This document shows positions 25,601 through 34,337 of a DNA stretch of 64,000 bases, in pieces. A program made the translations under genes and the position numbers. The stretch's first letter is position 1; each line of letters opens with the position of its first letter. The notes beneath the pieces are model-generated. The model was not told where the DNA came from. It did no database searches and saw only the letters and a program-made list of their open reading frames with translations. Location of the stretch: NCBI RefSeq assembly GCF_045679555.1, contig NC_092087.1:26915367-26979366 (forward strand), in the 5' to 3' direction. Origin of the DNA: Salvelinus alpinus. Its lineage: Eukaryota; Chordata; Actinopteri; Salmoniformes; Salmonidae.

Positions 25601-26155
25601 GCATACCCCCCCGCCCCTCTTCTTACCGGAAAGATGTTTGTTTCTGTCGGCGCGATGCATGAAGAAACCAGCTGGCTGCACCGACTCCATTAGCGTCCCT
25701 TGAGTTAGCCATGTTTCCGTGAAGCAGAGCACGTTGCAATCCCTGATGTCTCTCTGGAATGCTACCCGTGCTCGGATTTCATCAACCTTATTGTCAAGAG
25801 ACTGGACATTGGCGAGTAGTATGCTAGGGAGTGGAGCGCGATGTGCCCGTCTCCGAAGCCTGACCACGAGACCGCCTCGTTTGCCCCTTTTTCGGCGTCG
25901 CACAGGGTCGCCGGCTGGGATCAGATCCATTGTATTGGGTGGAAGGCAAAACACTGGATCCGTTTCGGGAAAGTCATATTCCTGGTAGGAACGATGATGA
26001 GTTGACGTTAATCGTATATTCAGTAGTTCCTCCCGACTGTATGTAATGAAACCTAAGATTACCTGGGGTACCGATGTAAGAAATAACACATAAAAAAACA
26101 AAAAACTGCATATTTTCCAAGGAACGCGAAGCGAGGCGGCCATCTCTTTTCGGCG
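22673..26155 (-). mobile_element. L2-clade LINE (RSg-1-like), near full length
   Basis: The minus-strand element ends in a (TTTGA)n-type tail (ATCAAATCAAATCAAATC at 22671) preceded by a ~500-bp 3' UTR with TATACTG-rich text, which I recognise as the salmonid RSg-1 3' end. Its ORF spans 26143-23198. The 5' end is set near 26155, just upstream of the ATG, by inference only. Two truncated relatives lie at 34338-36085. Confidence 0.88.
23198..26143 (-). CDS. LINE ORF2: AP endonuclease / reverse transcriptase
   Basis: An uninterrupted 981-codon ORF drives target-primed reverse transcription. The start is taken at MAASLRVPWK; an in-frame ATG 28 codons upstream reads through presumed flank. Residues ~10-35 are hydrophobic (FLFFYVLFLTSVPQVILGFI). 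The endonuclease follows: LLANVQSLDNKVDE, CFTETWL, VAGDFN and the ADHDS end motif. Reverse transcriptase motifs are NDYRPVALTSVIMKCFERL, FIDYSSAFNTI, GAPQGCVLSPLLY and the catalytic FADD box (FADDTTVVG). The C-terminus reads SSRRRGQYR…LLNSHH-stop. Length and motifs fit the L2 clade. No frameshift or stop is seen, so the copy is young or recently active. Confidence 0.92.
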   Translation of the reverse strand: MAASLRVPWKICSFLFFYVLFLTSVPQVILGFITYSREELLNIRLTSTHHRSYQEYDFPETDPVFCLPPNTMDLIPAGDPVRRRKRGKRGGLVVRLRRRAHRAPLPSILLANVQSLDNKVDEIRARVAFQRDIRDCNVLCFTETWLTQGTLMESVQPAGFFMHRADRNKHLSGKKRGGGVCLMINEKWCDHHNNTQELKSFCSPDLELLTIKCRPHYLPREFSSIIITAVYIPPQADTSMALNELYLTLCKLETTHPEAAFIVAGDFNKANLKTKLPKFYQHIDCATRAGKTLDHCYTNFHDAYKALPRPPFGKADHDSILLIPAYKQKLKQQAPALRSVQRWSDQSESTLQDCFDHADWNMFRIASNNNIDEYADSVSEFIRKCIDDVVPTATIKTFPNQKPWIDGSIRVKLKARTTAFNQGKVTGSMTEYKQCSYSLRKAIKQAKSQYRDKIESQFNSSDTRGMWQGLQSITDYKKKTSPVADQDVLLPDRLNNFFARFEDNTVPLTRPPTKTCGLSFTAAEVSKTFKRVNPRKAAGPDGIPSRVLRACADQLAGVFTDIFNQSLSQSAVPTCFKRATIVPVPKKAKVTELNDYRPVALTSVIMKCFERLVKDHITSTLPDTLDPLQFAYRPNRSTDDAIATTLHTALTHLDKRNTHVRMLFIDYSSAFNTIVPSKLVIKLETLGLDPALCNWVLDFLTGRPQVVRVGNNISTPLILNTGAPQGCVLSPLLYSLFTHDCVAMHASNSIIKFADDTTVVGLITNNDETAYREEVRALGVWCQENYLTLNVNKTKEMIVDFRKQQREHPPIHIDGSVVEKVESFKFLGVHITDKLNWSTHTDSVVKKAQQRLFNLRRLKKFGLSPKALTNFYRCTIESILSGCITAWYGNCSAHNRKALQRVVRSAERITRGKLPALQDTYTTRCHRKAIKIIKDNNHPSHCLFTPLSSRRRGQYRCIKAGTERLKNSFYLKAIRLLNSHH

Positions 26156-26428
26156 CCGGATACTTATCACACACAAACACAATGTTCCCACTGTCTCACA
26201 ATATTCTAGTATTATGTCTAAACACATTGTCTAAGCTTCTGTAACTATTAGTGTGAAATACTTTAGTCATTACTCTTAATGTCATTCAGATTCTCTTATT
26301 ATTACTTTAAACATATAAATTCCCTTATCAGTAACGAACTCCCCTCACCTGGTTGTCTAGGTCGGAAAGGAAAAAACTAAAATCTGCAGACCCTTGGCCC
26401 TCCGTGGAATAAATTTGACACCCCTGCC

Positions 26429-26549
26429 CTAACCCATACCTTAATACCCTAACCATAGATTGGTAATACATTACACTTACAGCTGAAACCGTAGCTTCCT
26501 GTCCACATCCTAGCTCAACCCTAACCCTAGCCTCAACTGGTTATATATT
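26429..26549. repeat. Interstitial telomere-like repeat block (right)
   Basis: CCCTAACCC, ATACCCTAACC and CAACCCTAACCCTAG with the same spacer as at 22130-22268 (TAGATTGGTAATACATT). The two blocks are about 4.2 kb apart with the LINE between them. Confidence 0.7.
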
Positions 26550-27602
26550 GTACTTTATTCCACACAAGGGTTTAATACCGTTAGCCGGTATCCCGAGATT
26601 TCCCAACCAAGATCCTTGCCATTTCCCAAGAAAAAAAACATATGGGTACCATGGACCAATAATATACCATTTCTATGCCACACTTTTGCAAAAAAGTACA
26701 AAATATGCACGTGGGAAGCTGCATGAAACAGACATATCAACTATCTAGCTTAATCCGTAGCCTACATTAGACTAGTTATCACACCGCTAGCAGCCTATCA
26801 TTTACTCAACATAAAGTCTCCAATAGACTTCATAGGCTACTTGCATGGCTTCTGTAAATTCAATTACTATCTGTAGACTACACACAACCTCAATGCAGTT
26901 TCAGTATAGACAATCTCCATCACACATTCACTAACCTCTAAACTATAGCTGTGTGGCTCAACATATCTGTGGCTGGCTACTCACTGTTAACAAGACGACT
27001 GATTGCTTGGTGACCTTCAGTTATTCATTCATTAGTTGTTTCATTTATTCATTCATTCAATGCACCGTTCCCTTTCCTCTGAATATGAAACAAAGTAGGC
27101 TATGGACTGGCCTCCAAATGTAGATACTTTAACATCTTCTTTACATCTCTCTCCCATCACCCCTACACACACCGTTGTCTGCAAGGTTATTTACATTTGT
27201 GTTAAAAAGGTGTGCTATGTGGCATTACAGCCAAACAGCATAGAGTTAGATTAACAATTTTATATTAATGTGACACAGGTCATCATATTATAATGTTTTA
27301 TCACACCTGGAGGTCACTAGATTGGCACTGGTACAGTAGTTAGATCCAGGAGGGAGATAGAGAAGATAGGGAGGGAGCACCTTCTACGGATGGAGAGGGG
27401 GTGGGGGGTGGGCGGGGGTAGTACAACCCTGGGAGGGAGGAGTTGGGGGGGGTCTCATTATCTTTAGGTTTTTCTTTTCCTCCACCTATCGCAACATAGA
27501 GGGGAAAGGGATGTATGTATGCATAGCTGATTATTATATATTAAATGACAGAAATGCTCATATCTTTGTGTCATTGTACCTAAAAAATGTATTTTCCTTT
27601 TA
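26550..27602. other. Intergenic, no gene recognised
   Basis: AT-rich sequence with a G-rich patch at 27390-27455 (several runs of 3-6 G on +, potential G-quadruplex). No coding evidence. Confidence 0.4.
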
Positions 27603-27677
27603 TTTGCATATAAGCAATGTATAAATGCTGATCATTCTAAGGGGAAAACCCGCCAAAAGCTTGTGTTATTGTAACAT
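27603..27677. repeat. 75-bp host flank, copy 1 (outside the LTR element)
   Basis: Starts TTTGCATATAAGCAATG and ends GTAACAT directly before the 5' LTR. It is repeated with one mismatch at 29827-29901, inside the element just before the 3' LTR. Confidence 0.9.
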
Positions 27678-28007
27678 TGTCACGTTCTGACCATAGTTCT
27701 TTTGTATTTTCTTTGTTTTAGTGTGGTCAGGGCATGAGTTGGGTGGGTAATCTATGTTTTCTATTTCTGTGTTGGTTTTCTGTGTTTGGCCTGATATGGT
27801 TCTCAATCAGAGGCAGCTGTCAATCGTTGTCCCTGATTGGGAACCATATTTATTTTCAGTCTTTGTGTGTCTGCACCAGACAGAACTGTTTCGGATTTCA
27901 CTTTGTTGTTTTGTATTTGAAGTGTTCAGTTTTGTATTTATTAAATAAGATGAACACTAACCACGCTGCGCTTTGGTCCTCTCCTTCCACCGACGAAAAC
28001 CGTTACA
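27678..28007 (+). repeat. 5' LTR of copy B
   Basis: 330 bp. It lacks the 36 bp (TTAGGTAGCCTGTTTTC…) present at 30073-30109 of the 3' LTR. It contains the ATG of the ORF at 27950 and ATTAAATAAG just before it, a possible poly(A) signal. Confidence 0.88.
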
Positions 28008-29797
28008 GAACCACCCACCAAAAAAGGACCAAGCAGCGTGGTAACGGGCAGCAACAGGAGAACCAGCGATATCTGGAGAAATGGACTTGGGAGGAGATTC
28101 TGGACGGCAAGGGACCCTGGGTACAGGCTGGTGAGTATCGCCGCCCCAAAGCTGAGCTGGAGGCAGCGAAAGCGGAGAGGCGGTGGTATGAGGAGGCTGC
28201 ACGAAAGCGCGGCTGGAAGCCAGAGAGGCAGCCCCAAAAATTTCTTGGGGGGGGACACACGGGGAGTGTGGCTAAGCCAGGTAGGAGACCTGAGCCAACT
28301 CCCCGTGCTTACCGTGGAGAGAGAGCGACCGGGCAGGCACCGTGTTATGCAGAGATGCGCACGGTGTCCCCGGTAAGCAGGCATAGCCCGGTGCGGTACA
28401 TAGCAGCACCTCGTATCGGCCGGGCTAGAGTGGGCATCGAGCCAGGTGCCATGAAGCCGGCTCTACGCATCTGGTCTCCAGTGCGTCTCCTCGGGCCGTT
28501 GTACATGGCACCAGCCCTACGCATGGTGTCCCCGGTTTGCCAGCACAGCCCAGTGCGGGCTATTCCACCTCGCCGCACTGGCCTGGCTACGGGGAGCATT
28601 CAGCCAGGTAGGGTTGGGCAGGCTTGGTGCTCGAGACCTGTAGTGCGCCTCCACGGTCCGGTCTTTCCGGTGCCTTCTCCACGCACCAGTCCGCCTGTGG
28701 CAGTCCCTCGCACCAGTCCAGTACCACCAGTGCCAACACCACGCACCAGGCTTCCTGTGCGTCTCCAGAGCCCTGTACGCCCTGTTCCTCCTCCCCGCAC
28801 TCGCCCTGAGGTGCGTGTCCTCAGCCCGGTACCACCAGTGCCGGTACCACGCACCAGGCATCCAGTGCGTCTCCAGGGTCCAGTACTCCCTGTTCCTGCT
28901 CCCCGCACTCGCCCAGAGGTGCGTGTCCCCAGCCCGGTACCACCAGTTCCGGCACCACGCACCAGGCCTACTGTGCGCCTCAGCAGGCCAGAGTCTTCCA
29001 TCTGTCCAGTGCCGCCAGGGTCTCCCGTCTGTCCAGCGCCGCCTGAGCTGCCCGTCTGTCCAGCGCCGCCTGAGCTGTCCGTCTGTCCAGCGCCGCCTGG
29101 GCTGCCCGTCTGTCCAGCGCTGCCTGAGCCGCCCATCTGTCCAGCGCCATCTGAGCCGCACGTCTGTCCAGCGCCATCTGAGCCGTCCGTCTGTCCTGAG
29201 CCGCTAGAGCCGCCCGTCTGTCCTGAGCCGCTAGAGCCGCTTGTCTGTCCTGAGCCGCCAGAGCCGCCCGTCTTTCCTGAGCCGCCAGAGCCGCCCGTCT
29301 GTCCTGAGCCGCCAGAGCCGCCTGCCAGTCAGGAGCCGCCAGAGCCGCCCGCCAGTCAGGAGCCGCCAGAGCCGCCCGCCAGTCAGGAGCCACCAGAGCC
29401 GCCCGCCAGTCAGGTGCTGCCAGAGCCGCCCGCCAGTCAGGAGCTGCCAGAGCCGCCCGCCAGTCAGGAGCTGCCAGAGCCGCCATTCAGTCCGGATCCG
29501 ACATTCAGTCCGGAGCTGCCCTTCAGTCCGGAGCTGCCCCTCAGTCCGGAGCTGCCCCTCAGTCCGGAACTGCCCCTCAGTCCGGAGCTACCCCTCAGTC
29601 CGGAGCTGCCCTTCAGTCGGGAGCTGCCCTTCAGTCCAGTGGGGACATTTAGTAGGGTTGCCAATCCTAGGTCGGTGGCGAGGGTCGCCGTTCCTAGGAG
29701 GCCACGGAAGCGGGTAATGACAATGGTGGAGTGGGGTCCACGTCCAGCGCCAGAGCCTCCACCGCGGACAGATGCCCACCCAGACCCTCCCCTATAG
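27950..29797 (+). CDS. Proline-rich repeat protein of LTR element, 615 aa, function unknown
   Basis: The chosen ATG (MNTNHAALWSS) sits 58 bp before the end of the 5' LTR; a longer in-frame start at 27734 lies further inside the LTR. Residues ~20-110 are charged and likely helical (KWTWEEILDGKGPW, RRPKAELEAAKAERRWYEE). From ~130 there are arginine/proline repeats (PVRLQSPVRPVPPPRTRPE). From ~350 there are acidic proline repeats (CPAPPELPVCPAPPE, then PPEPPASQEPPEPP) and FSPELPLSPELP units. The end is EPPPRTDAHPDPPL-stop. The strong skew to repeat codons and the homologous broken copy at 6.9-8.0 kb mark it as an element protein. It may be a gag-like or structural product, but no known domain is recognised. 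Confidence 0.7.
   Translation: MNTNHAALWSSPSTDENRYRTTHQKRTKQRGNGQQQENQRYLEKWTWEEILDGKGPWVQAGEYRRPKAELEAAKAERRWYEEAARKRGWKPERQPQKFLGGGHTGSVAKPGRRPEPTPRAYRGERATGQAPCYAEMRTVSPVSRHSPVRYIAAPRIGRARVGIEPGAMKPALRIWSPVRLLGPLYMAPALRMVSPVCQHSPVRAIPPRRTGLATGSIQPGRVGQAWCSRPVVRLHGPVFPVPSPRTSPPVAVPRTSPVPPVPTPRTRLPVRLQSPVRPVPPPRTRPEVRVLSPVPPVPVPRTRHPVRLQGPVLPVPAPRTRPEVRVPSPVPPVPAPRTRPTVRLSRPESSICPVPPGSPVCPAPPELPVCPAPPELSVCPAPPGLPVCPALPEPPICPAPSEPHVCPAPSEPSVCPEPLEPPVCPEPLEPLVCPEPPEPPVFPEPPEPPVCPEPPEPPASQEPPEPPASQEPPEPPASQEPPEPPASQVLPEPPASQELPEPPASQELPEPPFSPDPTFSPELPFSPELPLSPELPLSPELPLSPELPLSPELPFSRELPFSPVGTFSRVANPRSVARVAVPRRPRKRVMTMVEWGPRPAPEPPPRTDAHPDPPL
29000..29640. repeat. 27-bp and 18-bp coding tandem repeats
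   Basis: 27-bp units around GAGCCGCCCGTCTGTCC and CCGCCAGTCAGGAGCCGCC, then 18-bp units CAGTCCGGAGCTGCCCCT (about 29488-29640). All are in frame with the 27950 ORF. Confidence 0.88.
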
Positions 29798-29826
29798 GTT
29801 CAGGTTTTGCAGCCGGAGTCCGCACC

Positions 29827-29901
29827 TTTGCATGTAAGCAATGTATAAATGCTGATCATTCTAAGGGGAAAACCCGCCAAAAGCTTGTGTTATTGTAACA
29901 T
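29827..29901. repeat. 75-bp host flank, copy 2 (inside the LTR element)
   Basis: Same sequence as 27603-27677 with one mismatch. The left junction falls in a TTTGCAT microhomology shared with the element interior (GCACCTTTGCAT). Confidence 0.9.
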
Positions 29902-30267
29902 TGTCACGTTCTGACCATAGTTCTTATGTATTTTCTTTGTTTTAGTGTGGTCAGGGCGTGAGTTGGGTGGGTAATCTATGTTTTCTATTTCTGTATTGGT
30001 TTTCTGTGTTTGGCCTGATATGGTTCTCAATCAGAGGCAGCTGTCAATCGTTGTCCCTGATTGGGAACCATATTTAGGTAGCCTGTTTTCTGTTGGGTTT
30101 TGTGGGTGGTTATTTTCAGTCTTTGTGTGTCTGCACCAGACAGAACTGTTTCGGTTTTCACTTTGTTGTTTTGTATTTGAAGTGTTCAGTTTTGTATTTA
30201 TTAAATAAGATGAACACTAACCACGCTGCGCTTTGGTCCTCTCCTTGCACCGACGACAACCGTTACA
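29902..30267 (+). repeat. 3' LTR of copy B
   Basis: 366 bp, starting TGTCACGTTCTGACC and ending ACAACCGTTACA. Confidence 0.88.
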
Positions 30268-30894
30268 AACATTGTATACAGTACAATGGCGGTCGGTGCC
30301 TTTCATGATGAGGGAGTCAGTTTTTTTTTCATGAGCATGGCCTTATTTCTATTACAGCATATTGGATAACTGTCATTCATATTCCATTCACCCAGTTCAG
30401 TGTAACATCCCTATGCCCATCATGAGGTTGCTACAACATAGCCTATGAATGAAAGTTTACAACGTAGGTGCACACAGGTCGAGAGAAGAATTTGACGTGA
30501 CACATGGACAGACAGTGACACATTCAATATCGCCTTACACACTCTTGCCTGCATCTTGGTGATCTAGGGTTAATCGTTAGTCCAACAGTTGCAAACGAGA
30601 GTTTCTATAGGACAAATTCAGGTATGTTTATCTCAGTTCCATTCCGTTTGCTTCTGTTTAAGAAACTTTTTTTATCGGCGGAATGAATACACCCCTGATC
30701 AAGCGTAAACACAGTTCACTTTCATAGCAGCCACGTTGTTTTCCTTCTCACATCTATGCACTCTTCTCCTCTCACCTTTTCCCTTTGTTTGTGGACTTCA
30801 ATGCACAACAAATCATCTGAAAAAACCTTTCCAAGCCAAACCATATCAATACCACTACACACAGCCTACATCACTGTCACCATATTGGCTAAAG

Positions 30895-33260
30895 CAGTGG
30901 TTCCCAAACTTTTTATAGTCCCGTACCCCTTCAATCATTCATCCTCCAGCTACGTACCCCCTCTAGCACCAGGGTCAGCACACTCTCAAATGTTGTTTTT
31001 AGCCATCATTGTGCCACACACACACTATACGATACATTTATTAAATATAAGAATGAGTGTGAGTTTTTGTCACAACCCGGCTCGTGGGAAGTGAGAAAGA
31101 GCTCTTATAGGACCAGGGCACAAATAATACTATCATAATAATCAATAATTTTGTTCTTTATTTAACCATCTTAAATATAAAACCTTATTTGCTCATAAAT
31201 AACTCACCACAGGTTAATGAGAAGGGTGTGCTTGAAAGGATGCACATAACTCTGCAATGTTGGGTTGTATTGGAGAGAGTCTCCGTCTTAAATCATTTTC
31301 CACACAGTCTGTGCCTGTATTTAGTTTTCATGCTAGTGAGAGCCAAGAATCCAGTCTCACATAGTTACATGGTTGCAAAGGGCATCAGTGTCTTAACAGC
31401 GCGATTTGCCAAGGCAGGATACGCTGAGCGCAGCCCAATCCAGAAATCTGGCAGTGGCTTCTGATTAAATTAAATTTTTACAGAACCGCTTCTTGCAATT
31501 TCGATGAGGCTCTCTTGTTCAGATATCGGTAAGTGGACTGGAGGCAGGGCCATAAAGGGATAACAAATCCAGTTGTTTGTGTCATCCGTTCCGGGAAAGT
31601 ACCCAACTCACTCAGGTGCTTTGCTATATCACAATTGACATTGTCCGTAAGCTTGTGTTCATTTGCACACAAAAAAAATCATACAATGAAAGACCTGTGT
31701 GTTGTCCTTGTTAATGCAGACAGAGAAGAGCTCCAACCTCTTAATCATAGCCACAATTTTGTCCCGCACACTGAATATTGTTGCGGAGAGTCCCTGTAAT
31801 CCTAAATTCAGATCATTCATGCGAGAAAAAACATCACCCAGATAGGCCAGTCGTTGGAGTAACTCATCATCATGCAAGCGGTCAGACAAGTGAAAATTAT
31901 GATTAGTAAAGATAACTTTAAGCTCGTCTCTCACTTCAAAACAACGTGTCAATACTTTGCCCAGTGATAACCAGCGCACTTCTGTATCTTGTAAAAGCGT
32001 TACATGGTCGCTGCCCATATCATTGCATAGTGCAGAAAATACACGAGAGTTCAGGGGCCTTGCTTTAGCCTCTCTGGGATAGCGGGACGCTTGCGTCCCA
32101 ACAGCCTGTTAAAATGTAGAGCGCCAGATTTAAAAAAAAATCTATAAAATCAAACTTTATTAAATTACACATATAAGATACCAAATTAAAGCTACACTCG
32201 TTGTGAATCCAGCCAACATGTCAGATTTCAAAAAGGCTTTTCGGCGAAAGCATAAGATGCTATTATCTGATGATAGTACAAAGGCTACACTCTCTTTGTT
32301 GACAACCATGCCGGCGCTACTCAAAACGCAGAAATAAAATATAAAACATGCATTACCTTTGACGAGATTCTTTTGTTGGCACTCCAATATGTCCCATAAA
32401 CATCACAAATGGTCCTTTAGTTCGATTAATTCCGTCCATATATATCCAAAAAAACAGCGTTCAATTTGCGCAAAATCACGACAAAATATCTAAAGAATTA
32501 CCTCTAAACTTTGCCAAAACATTTCAAAGTACTTTTGTAATACAACTTAAGGTATTTGTAAACGTTAATAATCGATCAAATTGAAGACGGGTCAATCTGT
32601 TTTCAATACAGGATATCAACAAACTCTTCAACAGACTTTTCAAGTCTTGCGCAACTCTCAAACATAAACACAAGACGTCACTCCACTTCCTGGTCAATAT
32701 CTTTCTCAGTTTTCAAATGAAAAACCTTAACCTTTTTCCATACAATGGCGACATCCAGTGGAAGCAGTAGGAACTGCGTGGATAGTGATTAGAATTCTGG
32801 TCTGCCCATAATAACCCATTGAACAGACAGGGACTTAAAAATAAAAAAGTTAGTCCTCAGGGTTTTGACTGCTATATAAGTTCTGTTATACTTACAGATA
32901 TGATTCAAACCGTTTTAGAAACTTCAGAGTGTTTTCTATCCAAATCTACTAATAATATGCATCATACTTGCGCCTCTTCAATGGTCCAACGTCTCTGTCT
33001 GTTGTTCAGTGCTTTCCCTGGTAAGGGGGCAGTAGCTCTTCGGCTGCCTCAGATTCACAACTGTCAGTGTCCATGCTAGCTGGGCTAACAACAAATGTAG
33101 AATTACTGATGTTAGCATTGAATGTGCTCGTGGAAGCAGAACAACGTGTGTCGTCGACAGGTGCAGGTGTAGTACTGCTGGTAGTAGCAGTACTACCAGT
33201 AGAGCTGGCATGTGTCTCTATGGACAAGGGCCTTACTTTTTTTTGCCATTTACCCATTTT
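30895..33260 (-). pseudogene. hAT/ZBED-type transposon remnant
   Basis: The left edge CAGTGGTTCCCAAACTTTTT is a hAT-type terminus. Minus-strand translation of 32018-31659 gives LLQDTEVRWLSLGKVLTRCF, LAYLGDVFSRMNDLNLGLQG and KIVAMIKRLELFSVCI, typical of the hAT transposases related to ZBED5-like proteins. The N-terminal part (MGKWQKKVRPLSIETHASS, 33257-33006) is separated from it by an unrelated repeat at about 32068-32965, and large parts of the transposase (zinc-finger end, catalytic core) are missing. No functional product is possible. Confidence 0.8.
32068..32965. repeat. Interspersed repeat inserted in the hAT remnant
   Basis: Starts GCCTCTCTGGGATAGCGGGACGC, with the palindromic GGGACGCTTGCGTCCC core, and runs to about TAATATGCATCA. 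I recognise the text (TCAGATTTCAAAAAGGCTTT, AAACATTTCAAAGTACTTTT) as an abundant salmonid repeat. The class is uncertain. Confidence 0.65.
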
Positions 33261-33956
33261 CGAGCAAATGGAATGAGCAGCAGCTACGTTTGACTACATA
33301 CAGTCCCTTAGTGGAATTCCCGCAAGAGAGTAACGGTTAATGGGATTGGATATTAATTGTTTGACTAGGCTACCTGTATTTGACATTGTGTTGTTATTTC
33401 GCAGAACACTAACACGGAACCCAAACCGGCTGCGCGCGTGCACCATCGTGCGTTATCGTGCATAAATGTATTTTGTCCCCCTACACCAAACGCAATCACG
33501 ACACGCAGGTTAAAATATCAAAACAAACTCTGAACCAATGACATTCATTTGGGGACAGGTCGAAAAGCATTAAACATGTATGGCAATATAGCTAGTTAGC
33601 TTGCACTTGCTAGCTAATTTGTCCTGGGTTATAAACATTGAGTTGTTATATTATATTACCTGAAATGCACAAGGTCTTCTACTCCGACAATTAATCCACA
33701 CATAAAACGGCCGACCGATTCGTTTCTAGTCTTCTCTTCTCCTTCCAGGCTTTTTCATCTTTGAACTTATATGGTGATTGGCATCTACACTTTTACCACG
33801 ACAACCGGCAAAACAGTTCTTCTTTCAATCACCCACGTGGGTATAACCAATGAGGAGATGGCACGTGGGTACCTGCTTCTATAAACCAATGAGGAGATGG
33901 GAGAGGCAGGACTTCCAGCGCGATCTGCGTCAGAAATAGGAATGACTTCTATTTTA

Positions 33957-34085
33957 GCCCTTGGCAACGCAGACGCTCGTTGGCGCGCGCTAGCAGTGTG
34001 GGTGCAATAAATGATTAACATGGATTTCTAAATTTATTTTGCGACGCTCGCGCACGCGATGTGTCCGGTCTGGTCAGCATGTAAC
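33957..34085. repeat. Dispersed repeat, also at 57945-58075
   Basis: Shares AAATTTATTTTGC, ACGC…CGCACGCGA and GTCAGCATGTAA in the same order and orientation with the second site. No ORF. Confidence 0.7.
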
Positions 34086-34267
34086 CTAGCTGCGTTTGCT
34101 AGCTAAGTCAGTGAAACTGAAAGTGAAAAAAAAAAAAAATATCTCTCTCTTGCTTCTCCTTCATTTTTTAAGAAATGTATTTGTTCAAAACTGTTAAACT
34201 ATTGTCTTTCTCTCTGAGTCAACTACTCGCCACATGTTATGCACTGCAGTGCTAGCTAGCTGTGCAT

Positions 34268-34337
34268 AAACCAATAATAGGCCTAAAGGAAATCATAAAG
34301 CGCGGTTGTGTGTGTGAACTTGCAAAGTTATTTTGGA
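34268..34337. repeat. 70-bp direct repeat, copy 1
   Basis: AAACCAATAATAGGCCTAAA… to …GTTATTTTGGA. Repeated at 38343-38412 with a single mismatch (CGCGG against GGCGG). Copy 1 abuts the 5' truncation point of a LINE fragment. Confidence 0.92.

Larger units (their letters stand above)
27678..30267 (+). mobile_element. Short LTR retroelement copy B (intact ORF)
   Basis: Ends TGTCACG…CGTTACA, with a perfect 5-bp target duplication AACAT (27673-27677 and 30268-30272). The 5' LTR is 27678-28007 (330 bp) and the 3' LTR 29902-30267 (366 bp); they are nearly identical apart from a 36-bp deletion in the 5' LTR. The interior carries one long proline-rich ORF and no recognisable gag zinc knuckle, protease, reverse transcriptase or integrase. 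The purine tract seen in copy A is missing, replaced by 75 bp of duplicated host flank. A canonical TGG primer-binding site is not seen after the 5' LTR. Confidence 0.9.

Noticed and set aside
27391-27455. G-rich tract as a regulatory G-quadruplex
   Set aside because: Runs fit the pattern, but no promoter or gene is nearby and nothing else supports function.
28517-29486. Long minus-strand ORFs (168-214 residues) of Trp/Arg or Ala repeats
   Set aside because: Opposite-strand readings of the in-frame 18/27-bp tandem repeats of the plus-strand element ORF.
30895-33260. Possible functional ZBED cellular gene
   Set aside because: Interrupted by an unrelated repeat, with most of the transposase core absent and only fragments in frame.
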